Shown: positions 37,472-46,757 of the stretch, piece after piece
Layout of the letters: the number at the start of each line of letters is the position of its first letter
How positions within the stretch are numbered: the stretch's first letter is position 1
Assembly: GCA_013200995.1 (NCBI GenBank)
Contig: CP053688.1
Location: forward strand, 4,092,001-4,156,000
Direction of reading: 5' to 3'
DNA: 64,000 bases
From: Arthrobacter citreus
GTDB taxonomy: Bacteria; Bacillota; Bacilli; Bacillales; Bacillaceae_G
Notes under the pieces: generated by a model
Database searches by the model: none
Told to the model about the DNA's origin: nothing
The model's input: the letters and a program-made list of their open reading frames with translations, nothing else
Made by a program: the position numbers and the translations under genes

Positions 37472-40400
37472 TTACTTAAACGTAATCGATCGCTTTACAG
37501 AATTACTTTTGTTCCCTGCATGATCGATTGCATGGAGTACATATTCATTTTTTCCTTTTGATGGCTTCGGAAGTTTTGCGACAAATGTTCCATTGCTTGA
37601 GACTTTAACCTTCGCCACTTCTTTTGTACCTTTTTTTACGATAATCGTTGCTCCTGCTTCAGCCGTACCTTTAATTTCGAATTTTCCTTTAGCAAAAAAG
37701 CTCGTAATTTTTGGTGCGTTTGGAGCTGTTCGGTCTAATACAGTAGTAGTCGATGCTTTACTTTGATTTCCTGCTGCATCGCTAGCGTACACTGATAGGA
37801 CTGTACCTGCTTTTTGTCGGCTAAATTTGATACTATATGAACCTTTTGAGTTCGCTTTTCCAGTTGCGATGACTTTGTTTTTGATACTCACAATAACTTT
37901 CGAATTCGCTTCTGCTGTACCTGCAATGACAGTATCATTGTCATCAACAGCCTTAATTTTTGGTGCACTTGGAGCTGTTTGATCTAATCCAACGTTTTTA
38001 ATCGAAGTTGTAACATTACCTGCTTTATCAGTTGCGATTGTTTCAATCGCATTTTCACCTTTTACTAATAAGATTGGTAATGTGAATGATCCAGCACTAT
38101 CAACTTTTGCTTTCGTACCGTTAATCATAACTGAATCAAAGTTTTCATCAGTGGCAGTTCCTTTCACAATAACAACGTCCTTATTTGTCTCATTTCCGTT
38201 TGTTGGCGCTGTAATTGTGAGTTGAGGTTTGATCTCATCCAGAACTACTTTAACAGGATTTGAAGGTTCCGTCATTCCCGTTTCAGTTGAGGCTGTTGCT
38301 GTAATCACATTATTTCCTTTAGACATTAAAACATCTGCTTTAAACTTACCATCTTCATTAGATGTAGTGGTTACTATATCGCTTCCATCTCTAAAAATGT
38401 GTACTTTTGTTAGCGGAGTCGTTTCCCCTGCAACAGATACAGTTTTTTCATTTGTATAGGATTCGTTAGCTGGCAGTGTGATTAATGGCTGAGTAACTTC
38501 ATAGCTGACACGGGCTCTAATCATGTAATTCCCTTCAGTAGTTGGCGTTTGAGACCAAATACCTTCTTTACTCTGCCAGCTTCGGTATGATTTGTCACCA
38601 TTATCATCTCTTCCAATACCTGGTACAGAAGGATATCTACCTTCCTGTACGTAAACAATATAGAAATCGTCTTCAACAACAATACCTTCAGCTGATAAAT
38701 CTACTGACATATATTGTCCATTTCGGACAGCCGTTGCATTGATTGGTCCAGCTAGTTTCTTGCCAGGAGCACCATAATTACCATTTGCATCATAAACTTC
38801 AACCTTGAAATCTGTTCCTCCTGGAGTCGGCCAGCTGCTACCATAGAAGGCGAATAAGCCTTCAGTTACTAGCGCACGTTTTTTCCCTTTAGGAAGAGAC
38901 ATTTTTACTGCAAATTTGTTCCCACTATTATTTAGTGCAGTACCACTTTCGATAGATCCATCATCATAACCAATTTCGTCTTTCTGACCAATGAAAGGTT
39001 TTAGTTTAGGATTTTGTTCTGTCGTTTTTCCTCCTGAAATGGTAATCGTCATGTCTTGATTGTAAAAATTATTCGGTGCTGAAACATGCATTGTGTAAGT
39101 TCCTTCATATGCAGTAATCGTAAATTGTCCATTTTCGTCTGTTAAGACTGGTTTGATTGCTGCATCTTCCATTAACATTAACCTTGCATTTTGAATTGGT
39201 TTACCTGTAACGTTGTTAACTACCTTACCAGTAACCGTACCCTTTGGAATTGGTTTTAAAGTAAAGTCTTCTTTCGTTACATTTTTATCTGCAATATTAA
39301 CTGTATGGTTAGCTGACTGGAATCCATATGCCTCAGCCTTTAACGTAAATGTTCCATTTTCCTGGCTTAGCATGTAGCTACCATCCGCTGGATTCGTATT
39401 GACAGAGCGTCCGGTTTCAAGAACACTAACTCGTGCTTGAATTGGAATTACTGATGATCCAGATCCAGCAGATCCAGCAGTATTAGTTTGATTTCCAGTT
39501 TGGATATCGTTCGAATCAACCAACATATTCTGAAGCGAATTCGAATCATTTAGAGCTGTATTTGTAATCGAAACATCGTCTATATGCCATCCTTGATTTT
39601 GGTAGGTATCATTAGATTTTACATTAAAGATTACGTAGATTTTTTTACCAGCATATTTTGATAAATCAATTTTTCCGTCCTGCCAAGTACTAGGTGTATT
39701 TTCAAACTGGGCGATTTGATCCCAATTCTTTTTATCAGTCGATACGTAAATATAGCCAAAATCTGTTTTATACTCAAATGAGTACCAATGCTTGAAGTTT
39801 AAAAAAGTTTGACCTCCTTCTGGAACATTAATCGGAGGCATTGCCAATGACATATCCGCGTTTGGAGAATAGGCACCTGACAAGCTTGTGCCATACATTT
39901 TGTTTTTAAATATATCAGCACCTGGCTTTGTTGGGGCGCTTTTCATAAACAGTCCATATTCCCAACTGTTATTTTTTCCATAGCTGTACCAGCCAATTGG
40001 AGTCGATTCGAAGTCTTGTGTGTATCCTACGGAAGCTCCTGAAACGATTTTTAATGAATAGTTGTCACTTGTCGTTTCATTACCACTAAAATCTACTATT
40101 CTCCATCTATAAGAAATCCCAGGTTGTGCAACCTGATCACCAGTAATAGTTGCACGGTAAGTCCCATCAAGGTAATTACCAGAAGTACGGGTCGCAGCAA
40201 TAGATTGCCATTCTTGATCTTGACCAGTACGATATTGTAGCTCCACTTTTTTGACGCTGACATTATCTTTAGCATTGATTTCAAGTGGTAAAGCTAAACC
40301 TTCGTATGCTTCTGTAGGGACAGTATGCTGGAATGTTGGAGCAATAGCATCATTTTCTTCTCCAAGTACTTGTCCTGTGACAGCTCCAAAACCATTTGTA

Positions 40401-41914
40401 ATGGAGGATACTGCTTTAAATACGTTTAGTAGACCATAACCATACCCGCTATTTGGCACTTCAGTATACTTGCTATCTGTAAGCGGCTTTGCAGTTTTCA
40501 TTAAAATTTGTTCCACGTCATCTACAGTTAAAGAAGCGTTTGCCTGTAGAAGTAATGCAGCAGCGCCAGCTACTGCCGGTGCAGCCATTGAGGTTCCGCT
40601 CATTGCTCCGTATGTACTCCCTGGTACCGTAGAAAGAACATTAACACCTGGTGCAGAAATATTTGGCTTAATTTCATCATATGGAGCTGGGCCTCTTGAC
40701 GAAAAGTCGGCTAATTTTTCATCAATATCTAACGCTCCAACTGTAAATGATTCAGGGTAGTTTCCAGGTGCAGCTGCAGTTCCAGTACCTGGACCGGAAT
40801 TTCCTGCAGAGAACACTGGGAGAATACCGGCTTCACGCCAATTCTGAACCATTAAACGGTACCACTCATTTAATCCAGGTCCGCCGCCCCATGAATTATT
40901 AACGATATCTGGTGCCTTTTCTGGATGTGGATTTCCTTCTTTATCTTTTGGAGCAAGAATCCATTCTCCAGCTTGAAGTAAGTCAGCATCTGTAGCTCCT
41001 AATGCTGTAAAGGCTTTAACTGCAATCCACTTAGCACCTGGAGCAACACCAACCTTTTTGTCAGCAGTACCTCCAACCATGGTACCCATTGTATGTGTAC
41101 CATGAACTCCGTCGTCGTAAGGAACATCTTGACCAGCAGTAGCATCAAACCAGTTAAACTCATTATTCGGCTGATCCGGATGTGTAGGGTCATAACCACG
41201 ATACTTTTCCTTTAGCGCAGGATGATCCCACTGAACACCTGTATCAATATTAGCAACAACAACACCAGTACCGTCAATTCCCTTATCCCAAGTTTGAGGT
41301 GCACCGATTTTATCAATATTCCACTCAATATTGGTAGCATCTTCTGTATTATTAATTTTTGCAGATGTCTTTGTAGTTTCCTGTACGGGTTCAATTTGAT
41401 GTCTAATTTCATTCGGAAGAATCTTTTCTACTTCACCAAATTGAGCAAGCTCATTCATTACCTCTTCCGTTCCCGTAACAGCCATAGCGTTTACGATATA
41501 GAAAGATTCATAATCTTTAACACTTCCATCTTTTTTCTTTTTCCCTAAAAATTCTTGTATATTATGTTGTGTTTCTGATGATTTTGATTTTAATGAAGAT
41601 ACGACTGTTGAGCGGACTGCTAGCTCGCTCCTTGTTTCAGAAAGCTTTTGATCTTCAGCTTTTTCAGCCGCAACAGCTGCAATAGTAGGAGTATTAACCT
41701 GATCTCTAAACTTAACTAGAAACGTTACATATTTTTGATCGTCAAATTGATTAAGAAGTCTCTCACTAACCTTGTCTGTTCCTATAACATTGGAACTGTA
41801 CACATTCAAATTTGATTGTGCGTAAGAAACAGCTGAAAAATTGGATGGTACAAATAGCGTCATACTAAGTGATGCAATAGCCAACCTAGTTCTAAAACTT
41901 TTCTTTCTCCTCAT
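37472..41914 (-). CDS. bpr: Bacillopeptidase F-like secreted subtilase
   Basis: A 1480-residue exported serine protease resembling B. subtilis Bpr (1433 residues) along most of its length. In order: signal peptide (1 to about 32), I9-type propeptide (about 60-175), and an S8 domain (about 213-495) with Asp224 (ANIDTGVQ), His271 (DGVHGTH), Asn372 (SAGNSGP) and Ser442 (SGTSMAAP). Next come a beta-sandwich with an MAM/immune-inhibitor-A look (about 630-790), two carboxypeptidase-regulatory-like repeats (about 850-990), another sandwich region, and a run of Big-type repeats to the end. No LPxTG or wall anchor. I chose the ATG at 41914: aaggaga lies nine bases upstream, while the TTG three codons earlier abuts it. 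Many Bpr proteins are cut again at the C-terminus after export. Confidence 0.9.
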   Translation of the reverse strand: MRRKKSFRTRLAIASLSMTLFVPSNFSAVSYAQSNLNVYSSNVIGTDKVSERLLNQFDDQKYVTFLVKFRDQVNTPTIAAVAAEKAEDQKLSETRSELAVRSTVVSSLKSKSSETQHNIQEFLGKKKKDGSVKDYESFYIVNAMAVTGTEEVMNELAQFGEVEKILPNEIRHQIEPVQETTKTSAKINNTEDATNIEWNIDKIGAPQTWDKGIDGTGVVVANIDTGVQWDHPALKEKYRGYDPTHPDQPNNEFNWFDATAGQDVPYDDGVHGTHTMGTMVGGTADKKVGVAPGAKWIAVKAFTALGATDADLLQAGEWILAPKDKEGNPHPEKAPDIVNNSWGGGPGLNEWYRLMVQNWREAGILPVFSAGNSGPGTGTAAAPGNYPESFTVGALDIDEKLADFSSRGPAPYDEIKPNISAPGVNVLSTVPGSTYGAMSGTSMAAPAVAGAAALLLQANASLTVDDVEQILMKTAKPLTDSKYTEVPNSGYGYGLLNVFKAVSSITNGFGAVTGQVLGEENDAIAPTFQHTVPTEAYEGLALPLEINAKDNVSVKKVELQYRTGQDQEWQSIAATRTSGNYLDGTYRATITGDQVAQPGISYRWRIVDFSGNETTSDNYSLKIVSGASVGYTQDFESTPIGWYSYGKNNSWEYGLFMKSAPTKPGADIFKNKMYGTSLSGAYSPNADMSLAMPPINVPEGGQTFLNFKHWYSFEYKTDFGYIYVSTDKKNWDQIAQFENTPSTWQDGKIDLSKYAGKKIYVIFNVKSNDTYQNQGWHIDDVSITNTALNDSNSLQNMLVDSNDIQTGNQTNTAGSAGSGSSVIPIQARVSVLETGRSVNTNPADGSYMLSQENGTFTLKAEAYGFQSANHTVNIADKNVTKEDFTLKPIPKGTVTGKVVNNVTGKPIQNARLMLMEDAAIKPVLTDENGQFTITAYEGTYTMHVSAPNNFYNQDMTITISGGKTTEQNPKLKPFIGQKDEIGYDDGSIESGTALNNSGNKFAVKMSLPKGKKRALVTEGLFAFYGSSWPTPGGTDFKVEVYDANGNYGAPGKKLAGPINATAVRNGQYMSVDLSAEGIVVEDDFYIVYVQEGRYPSVPGIGRDDNGDKSYRSWQSKEGIWSQTPTTEGNYMIRARVSYEVTQPLITLPANESYTNEKTVSVAGETTPLTKVHIFRDGSDIVTTTSNEDGKFKADVLMSKGNNVITATASTETGMTEPSNPVKVVLDEIKPQLTITAPTNGNETNKDVVIVKGTATDENFDSVMINGTKAKVDSAGSFTLPILLVKGENAIETIATDKAGNVTTSIKNVGLDQTAPSAPKIKAVDDNDTVIAGTAEANSKVIVSIKNKVIATGKANSKGSYSIKFSRQKAGTVLSVYASDAAGNQSKASTTTVLDRTAPNAPKITSFFAKGKFEIKGTAEAGATIIVKKGTKEVAKVKVSSNGTFVAKLPKPSKGKNEYVLHAIDHAGNKSNSVKRSITFK

Positions 41915-42522
41915 CCTACTCAATCTCCTTATTATGTTTAGATTTGTCTAGACTTCAAGCACTCCCCAGTGAAAAAATGGATTTGCTAAAAGCCAAAATT
42001 GCGTTATTCTTTCCTCCTTTCTTTCAATAAAAAGTAAAATACAATTTTAATAATAGGTGAAGTTTATGTATTTTTAATGTTTTGAAAATTATGTCAATTT
42101 TAATTTTTCTTATATATTTTTAATGCGAGATATTATTACTCTGATTTAGAAAACAACGAGTAGATGGGGATCTGTTATAAATCTAGTAGATTTACTAGAC
42201 TTAAATTATTTAGGAAACCTTTAGTGAAAAGAAGGTATCAGTAACAGATTCGGAGTAATTTTTAAGTAGTTTAATAGAGAAGATCATGTTGAGGAATAAA
42301 TTGAAATACTCACTTTTAATAAGTTGTTTTTTTCCGTTTTATAAAGAAAATATCGTCCTAGAAAAAGAGGTAAGTATAATTTACAATGAATACAACTATA
42401 CGTTAACAACAGTATGAAGATTAATAATGAACGGTTGAAAAATGATCTGCAAAGTCGAAGGTATTCGCAGATTGCCTTAATAAAAAGATTTCTGGAATCA
42501 ATATATTAAATTAAAGGAAAGG
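41915..42522. other. Divergent intergenic stretch, bpr and sugar cluster
   Basis: About 600 bp of A/T-rich DNA that must hold the promoters of both directions; I cannot fix either with confidence. It contains a Shine-Dalgarno-like word far upstream of bpr (see 42013-42021). A small hairpin, atctgc/gcagat at 42445-42472, lies 50 bp before the kinase gene. Confidence 0.5.
42013..42021 (-). promoter_or_regulatory. STAB-SD-like sequence in the bpr leader
   Basis: On the minus strand this reads gaaaggagg, a perfect Shine-Dalgarno word about 100 bases before the bpr start and with no start codon at the right distance. The same word far upstream of cry3A stabilises its mRNA by binding ribosomes without translation. 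A similar role here is inferred. Confidence 0.45.
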
Positions 42523-43458
42523 ATGGATCAACAACTAATGAATAATAGATTAATAGTTGGTATGGACGGCGGAGGAACGAAGACGAGAGTAATGGTAAAA
42601 GAAAGTCTAGATGGAGAAACGCTTTTTGACCAAAATTTTGGGATGTCAAATTATAATAACATTGGCGTAGAAGGGCTTAAACCAGTTTTTAGTGAAATAT
42701 ACGAAGCACTATTTGCTTGTTTTGGAGAGCGTTTACAAAATGCCATTCTTGTACTAGGTTCTGCAGGAGTAGACCGACCGAAGGATATTGATATTTACTT
42801 GAATGCGTTAAAAGAAAGTGGTTTTACATGTCAGCTAGAAGTTGTAAATGATGCAGAGATTGCTCTTGTTGGTGGTAATGGAGATCGAAAAGATGCTTTA
42901 ATGATTGCTGGTACAGGTTCGATTGTTATGGGAGTTGACGCAAAAGGAAATACGATTCGCTCAGGTGGCTGGGGTGGCTTAATTAGTGATGAAGGTGGAG
43001 GCTTTCAAATTGGTTTACATGCGATTTCAGCTGTTATGCAAGAGTACGACAAAGTGATTTCCCCAACTTCGTTTACTGATAAATTACTTGGTCATTTTCA
43101 GCTGAATTCTCCAGAAGATTTTATGGATTTATTATATTTGGAGGATACAATACCGGTTGATAAGATAGCTTCGTGTACACCAATTATTTTAGAAGCATGG
43201 GTAAATGGAGACGAGGCAGCTTGTACGATTGTTGAAGGGGAGCTTAATAAGTTAGTGCGATTAGTTGTAGGAATCAGTCGTCAAATGGAATCAGAGAATT
43301 TCCGTCTTTCTGTTGCGGGTAGTTTACTAACTAAGTCGTCTGAATATTTCGATACGTTGAAGAATAAGTTAAGTATCACTTTACCGCAAGTAGAGCTTTC
43401 TGCACCACTTTATGATCCGGTTTTGGGTGCCATTATTATTGGTGAGAAATACAAGTAA
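42523..43458 (+). CDS. BadF-family amino-sugar kinase (GlcNAc/MurNAc)
   Basis: A 311-residue ASKHA-fold kinase of the BadF/BadG/BcrA family, the group of N-acetylglucosamine kinases and of the Clostridium MurK, which phosphorylates both GlcNAc and MurNAc. VGMDGGGTKTRV (12-23) is the phosphate-1 loop, LGSAGVDRP follows, and AGTGSIVMG plus GGWGGLISDEGGGFQIG (about 147-163) form the second phosphate and sugar sites. The last helix (LYDPVLGAIIIG) is typical. It leads a tight four-gene set (gaps of 22-30 bp), so its product probably meets the amino-sugar enzymes encoded next. The start at 42523 has aaagga close before it; the ATG at 42538 is an alternative. Whether GlcNAc or MurNAc is the substrate cannot be read. 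Confidence 0.82.
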   Translation: MDQQLMNNRLIVGMDGGGTKTRVMVKESLDGETLFDQNFGMSNYNNIGVEGLKPVFSEIYEALFACFGERLQNAILVLGSAGVDRPKDIDIYLNALKESGFTCQLEVVNDAEIALVGGNGDRKDALMIAGTGSIVMGVDAKGNTIRSGGWGGLISDEGGGFQIGLHAISAVMQEYDKVISPTSFTDKLLGHFQLNSPEDFMDLLYLEDTIPVDKIASCTPIILEAWVNGDEAACTIVEGELNKLVRLVVGISRQMESENFRLSVAGSLLTKSSEYFDTLKNKLSITLPQVELSAPLYDPVLGAIIIGEKYK

Positions 43459-43488
43459 AGATAAAAATAAAAATATAAGGAATGGCGA

Positions 43489-44622
43489 ATGATGATGCGT
43501 GAAATAGGAATTAGTGTTTATCCCAACTTTTATCCGTTAGAGCAAATCAAAGATTATTTAAAGAAGGCTAGCTCGCTAGGCTTTAAAAAGGTATTTGTTT
43601 CATTGATTTTAAATAATCATGGGTTTGAAGGTGCGCAAAATGTAAATGCAGACACTTGGAATGAACTACTGAATTACTGCAAAGAGCTGAATATGACTGT
43701 TTCAGCTGATATGAATGATGAAGTCTTCAATGAGCTAGGCTGCACTTTAACGGATCTTTCATCGCTACAAAAGATGGGAATTACGAGACTTCGTATTGAT
43801 GGAGGGTTTAAGAGTGAAGAGGTTGCAATTCTTTCAAAAAATCAGCAGGGAATTCAAATAGAAGTTAATGCTTCAATGTCTTCTTCTGATAATAATGATG
43901 GAAACGCCTTGCGAGAGTGTCGCGAGTTTTTAGAGATAATCGAAAGAGAAGGAAACATTGGACAACTAACGGCTTGTCATAACTTTTTTCCTTTGCCAGA
44001 CACAGCGCTGTCTCTTGAGGACATTCGTTCAATTAACAACTTATTTGCATTATTTGATGTGCCTGTTGGAGGGTTTATTGCATCGCAGCTTTCACCTAAA
44101 GATTTACATCATTTAGGTCACGGGGTTTGTACGATTGAAAAGCACCGTTTTTTACCTAGTCATATTGCTATGTTAGAGCTATTCGCAAATGGGTTTAATG
44201 ATGTGTTGATTGGCGATTCGTTTGCAGATCTTTCAGAGCTTATGGAAATGGCAAGATGCTATAAACAAGATTATATAGAAATTCCAGTCGTATTTAATCC
44301 GTATGTTCTGGAGCAAACGAAAGTTAAAATTTTGGAAAAAGTACTTGTTTCAAGAGTCGATCAACCTGCAAATCTCATTCGGGCGACTGATACAAGGGGA
44401 ATCGAAGTGCCTCATTGCTATTGTGCTCCTAGAAGAAAGTATTCGGTTTCAGTTTTAAATAATCGAAGTGCGCAATATGAAGGAGAAGTACAAATTTCAC
44501 TAAAAGATTTGGGGCAATCTGTTGAGCATAATGTGATTGGTTTTGTTCATCCTTTTGCATATGACCTATTACCTTATCTGTTGGCAGGTAAAAATAAATT
44601 TCGATTAGTAGAGTATAAGTAA
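43489..44622 (+). CDS. mupG: MupG-like 6-phospho-N-acetylmuramidase (DUF871)
   Basis: A 377-residue cytosolic protein of the DUF871 family. Its studied member, MupG of Staphylococcus aureus, splits MurNAc-6-phosphate-GlcNAc imported by a PTS during peptidoglycan turnover. The N-terminal part is a TIM-barrel (EIGISVYPNFYPLEQIKDYL; then a strand VFVSLIL; TRLRIDGGF near 106-114; EVNASMS; LTACHNFFPLP near 167-177, a family signature). The C-terminal part is a smaller beta domain (IEVPHCYCAPRRKYSVSVLNN). Three ATGs stand in a row at 43489, 43492 and 43495; the first is best spaced from aagga. Its presence is the main evidence that this cluster handles wall-derived disaccharides. Confidence 0.85.
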   Translation: MMMREIGISVYPNFYPLEQIKDYLKKASSLGFKKVFVSLILNNHGFEGAQNVNADTWNELLNYCKELNMTVSADMNDEVFNELGCTLTDLSSLQKMGITRLRIDGGFKSEEVAILSKNQQGIQIEVNASMSSSDNNDGNALRECREFLEIIEREGNIGQLTACHNFFPLPDTALSLEDIRSINNLFALFDVPVGGFIASQLSPKDLHHLGHGVCTIEKHRFLPSHIAMLELFANGFNDVLIGDSFADLSELMEMARCYKQDYIEIPVVFNPYVLEQTKVKILEKVLVSRVDQPANLIRATDTRGIEVPHCYCAPRRKYSVSVLNNRSAQYEGEVQISLKDLGQSVEHNVIGFVHPFAYDLLPYLLAGKNKFRLVEYK

Positions 44623-44647
44623 AAATCAGTATAGTCGAGGTATTAAA

Positions 44648-46015
44648 ATGGTAAAAAGTGCAGTTATTCTTGCAGCAGGAAAAGGGAGTAAAATGTTTCC
44701 CTTCAACACGGTTCGCTCTAAAACAGTCATAAAAATCGCTGGAAAACCATTAATACGTTATAACATTGAATCTATTTTAGATTTGGGAATAGAAGAAATC
44801 GTAGTTGTTGTTAATGAAGAGTATCAAAGAGAAATTGAAAATGTTTTATCAGATATAAAGAATGTTAAATTTGTGGTCGACCAAACAAATTTAGGAAGCG
44901 CGGAAAGTTTAGTAAAGGGAATTGAGAAACTTTCTACGAACGAAGAATTTTTAGTTCTATACGGAGATACAATCATTGAACAAGAGGATTTAATGAGACT
45001 AGTTAGTTCGAAAAAACCTGCTGTTTTGTTGAAAAAATTAGAAGAGACATCGAGAAATTGGATTGGTGCAAGCCTGGAAAATGGATTTGTTCAGTCGATT
45101 GGTGCTCACTATCGTGGCGACAGCATTACCCATCAATTCGCGGGATTTCGTTTTGACGAAGTTATTTTAGATGAAATCAAAAGAACGCCAGACTATTTTC
45201 CAAATGTAAAAGTAGGCGTAGGTGCTCCAAAAGAACGCTATATTGAAGCTGCTCTTCTGAAATGGATAGAGAAAACAAAATTACAGGCGATTGAATGTAG
45301 TGGCCATTTCTTTGATATTGATAAACCGTGGCATATGTTAGAAGCAAATGAGTTCATGGTGAATTATTTATGTAATGCACTTCAAGAAAACGAGCTAGCA
45401 GAAGGTGCGACGATTTCAAAACAAGCAACCATTCATGGTTATGTAAAGTTGGGTAAGAATTCATCGATTGGTGATCGAGTTGTTATTCACGGTAACTTAA
45501 TTGTAGGTGACAATACAATCATTGATAACGGAGCGATTTTTAATGGCAATGCGGTAATTGGTGAACAAACAGTTATTCGTAATTACTGTATCATTTATGA
45601 TGGTGTTTCAATTGGATCATATTGTATTTTCGATCATTGCGCAGAATTCCTCGGTGGGATGGTAATGGATAAAGTTTATCTATATCACTATGGAGAGTTT
45701 TATGGTGCAATTGGCAGTCATACGGATATCGGGGCTGCAACGGTTTGCGGAACATTACGCTTTGATGACGGAGAAACTGAGCATGTTGTGGGTGGGCGGA
45801 AGGAAGTACCTTTACATTTTTCAAATGCTGCTTATCTTGGTGATTATTGCAGAACTGGCGTTAATACGATTATTATGCCAGGCTGTAAAATTGGTGCTTA
45901 TAGCGTGCTTGGTGCGGGTGCAATTATCGATAAAGATATCGAACAAAACAGTCTTGTTTTTGTAAAGCAAGACCTGGTCATCAAAAAGTGGAATGAAAAG
46001 AAGTACGGCTGGTAA
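44648..46015 (+). CDS. Sugar-1-phosphate nucleotidyltransferase with beta-helix
   Basis: A 455-residue two-domain protein. The N-terminal domain (about 1-235) is a Rossmann-like nucleotidyltransferase: LAAGKGSKMFPFNTVRSK (8-25) is the pyrophosphorylase signature, with Lys where Arg is usual, and LVLYGDT holds the metal Asp. The C-terminal domain (about 255-450) is a left-handed beta-helix of hexapeptide repeats (isoleucine/valine every six residues) ending in an acyltransferase-like stretch. The layout is that of GlmU and of archaeal ST0452-type enzymes, which make UDP-GlcNAc from glucosamine-1-phosphate or GlcNAc-1-phosphate. A housekeeping glmU should exist elsewhere, so this copy is probably dedicated to salvage. 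Sugar specificity is unknown. Confidence 0.78.
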   Translation: MVKSAVILAAGKGSKMFPFNTVRSKTVIKIAGKPLIRYNIESILDLGIEEIVVVVNEEYQREIENVLSDIKNVKFVVDQTNLGSAESLVKGIEKLSTNEEFLVLYGDTIIEQEDLMRLVSSKKPAVLLKKLEETSRNWIGASLENGFVQSIGAHYRGDSITHQFAGFRFDEVILDEIKRTPDYFPNVKVGVGAPKERYIEAALLKWIEKTKLQAIECSGHFFDIDKPWHMLEANEFMVNYLCNALQENELAEGATISKQATIHGYVKLGKNSSIGDRVVIHGNLIVGDNTIIDNGAIFNGNAVIGEQTVIRNYCIIYDGVSIGSYCIFDHCAEFLGGMVMDKVYLYHYGEFYGAIGSHTDIGAATVCGTLRFDDGETEHVVGGRKEVPLHFSNAAYLGDYCRTGVNTIIMPGCKIGAYSVLGAGAIIDKDIEQNSLVFVKQDLVIKKWNEKKYGW

Positions 46016-46037
46016 AATTAATAGAAGAAGGTATAGA

Positions 46038-46757
46038 ATGATGGAAAATTATTATAAATATGTGACGGCAAATCTCGAAAAGCTATATACGACACAAATT
46101 CAAAAAATGGATGAAGCTGCAACATGTATTTTTGAAGCGATTCAAAACGGAGGGCGTTTCCTTGTTACTGGTTCGGGTCACTCACATATGTTTGCAGAAG
46201 AATTTTATGTAAGAGCAGGTGGATTTGCCAAAGTTTCTCCTATTTTACCAAACGAATTCTTTTTACATGATCATCCTTTAAAAAGTACTGTGATTGAACG
46301 TGTAGAAGCTTATGCAAAAGTAATTTTTGATTTATACAAAATTACCTCAAAGGACGTACTTGTCATTGCTTCAAACTCGGGAAGAAATGGAATGACAGTG
46401 GAACTTGCAAAAATGGCACAGGAATGTGGTGCAAAGGTTATTTCGTTTACAAATCCTGATCATCCGAAAGACTCAAAATCAAGACATAGTAGTGGGAAGT
46501 ACCTTTGTGACTTTAGTGATATAGTCGTTAATAATTGTACTGGCCCTGGAGATGCTGCTTTTTATGTAGAAGAAGCAAAAACAGGAATGGGAGCAACTTC
46601 AACAATAGCAGGAGCATTTGTAGCTCAGACGATGTCCATAATGCTTGCAAAAAAATATCATCAAGCTGGACTTGTACCGCCAGTATTTAAGAGCTCTAAT
46701 GTTGATGGTGGAGATGAATGGAATAAAGAGCTGTTTGCAAAGTACTATGGAGTGTAA
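46038..46757 (+). CDS. SIS-domain sugar-phosphate protein
   Basis: A 239-residue protein with one SIS (sugar isomerase) domain. FLVTGSGHSHMFAEEF (41-56) and VLVIASNSGRNGMTVELA (about 109-126) are the phosphate-binding Ser/Thr loops. It is close in size and pattern to the uncharacterised PRK02947 group, and shorter than MurQ (about 300), the MurNAc-6-phosphate lactyl etherase that also has a SIS fold. I would not call it MurQ. In this context an aldose-ketose isomerase or etherase acting on an amino-sugar phosphate is likely. The ATG at 46038 or 46041 follows agaagg; an upstream frame runs into the preceding gene and is ignored. Confidence 0.75.
   Translation: MMENYYKYVTANLEKLYTTQIQKMDEAATCIFEAIQNGGRFLVTGSGHSHMFAEEFYVRAGGFAKVSPILPNEFFLHDHPLKSTVIERVEAYAKVIFDLYKITSKDVLVIASNSGRNGMTVELAKMAQECGAKVISFTNPDHPKDSKSRHSSGKYLCDFSDIVVNNCTGPGDAAFYVEEAKTGMGATSTIAGAFVAQTMSIMLAKKYHQAGLVPPVFKSSNVDGGDEWNKELFAKYYGV

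Noticed and set aside
42445..42472. Hairpin before the kinase gene as a BglG-type RNA antiterminator (RAT) site
   Set aside because: It lacks the RAT consensus and an overlapping terminator, and the regulator encoded nearby has the DNA-binding LicR layout, not an RNA-binding CAT domain.
46038..46757. SIS protein as MurQ (MurNAc-6-phosphate etherase)
   Set aside because: It is about 60 residues shorter and lacks the N-terminal LxTExxN-type signature of MurQ.
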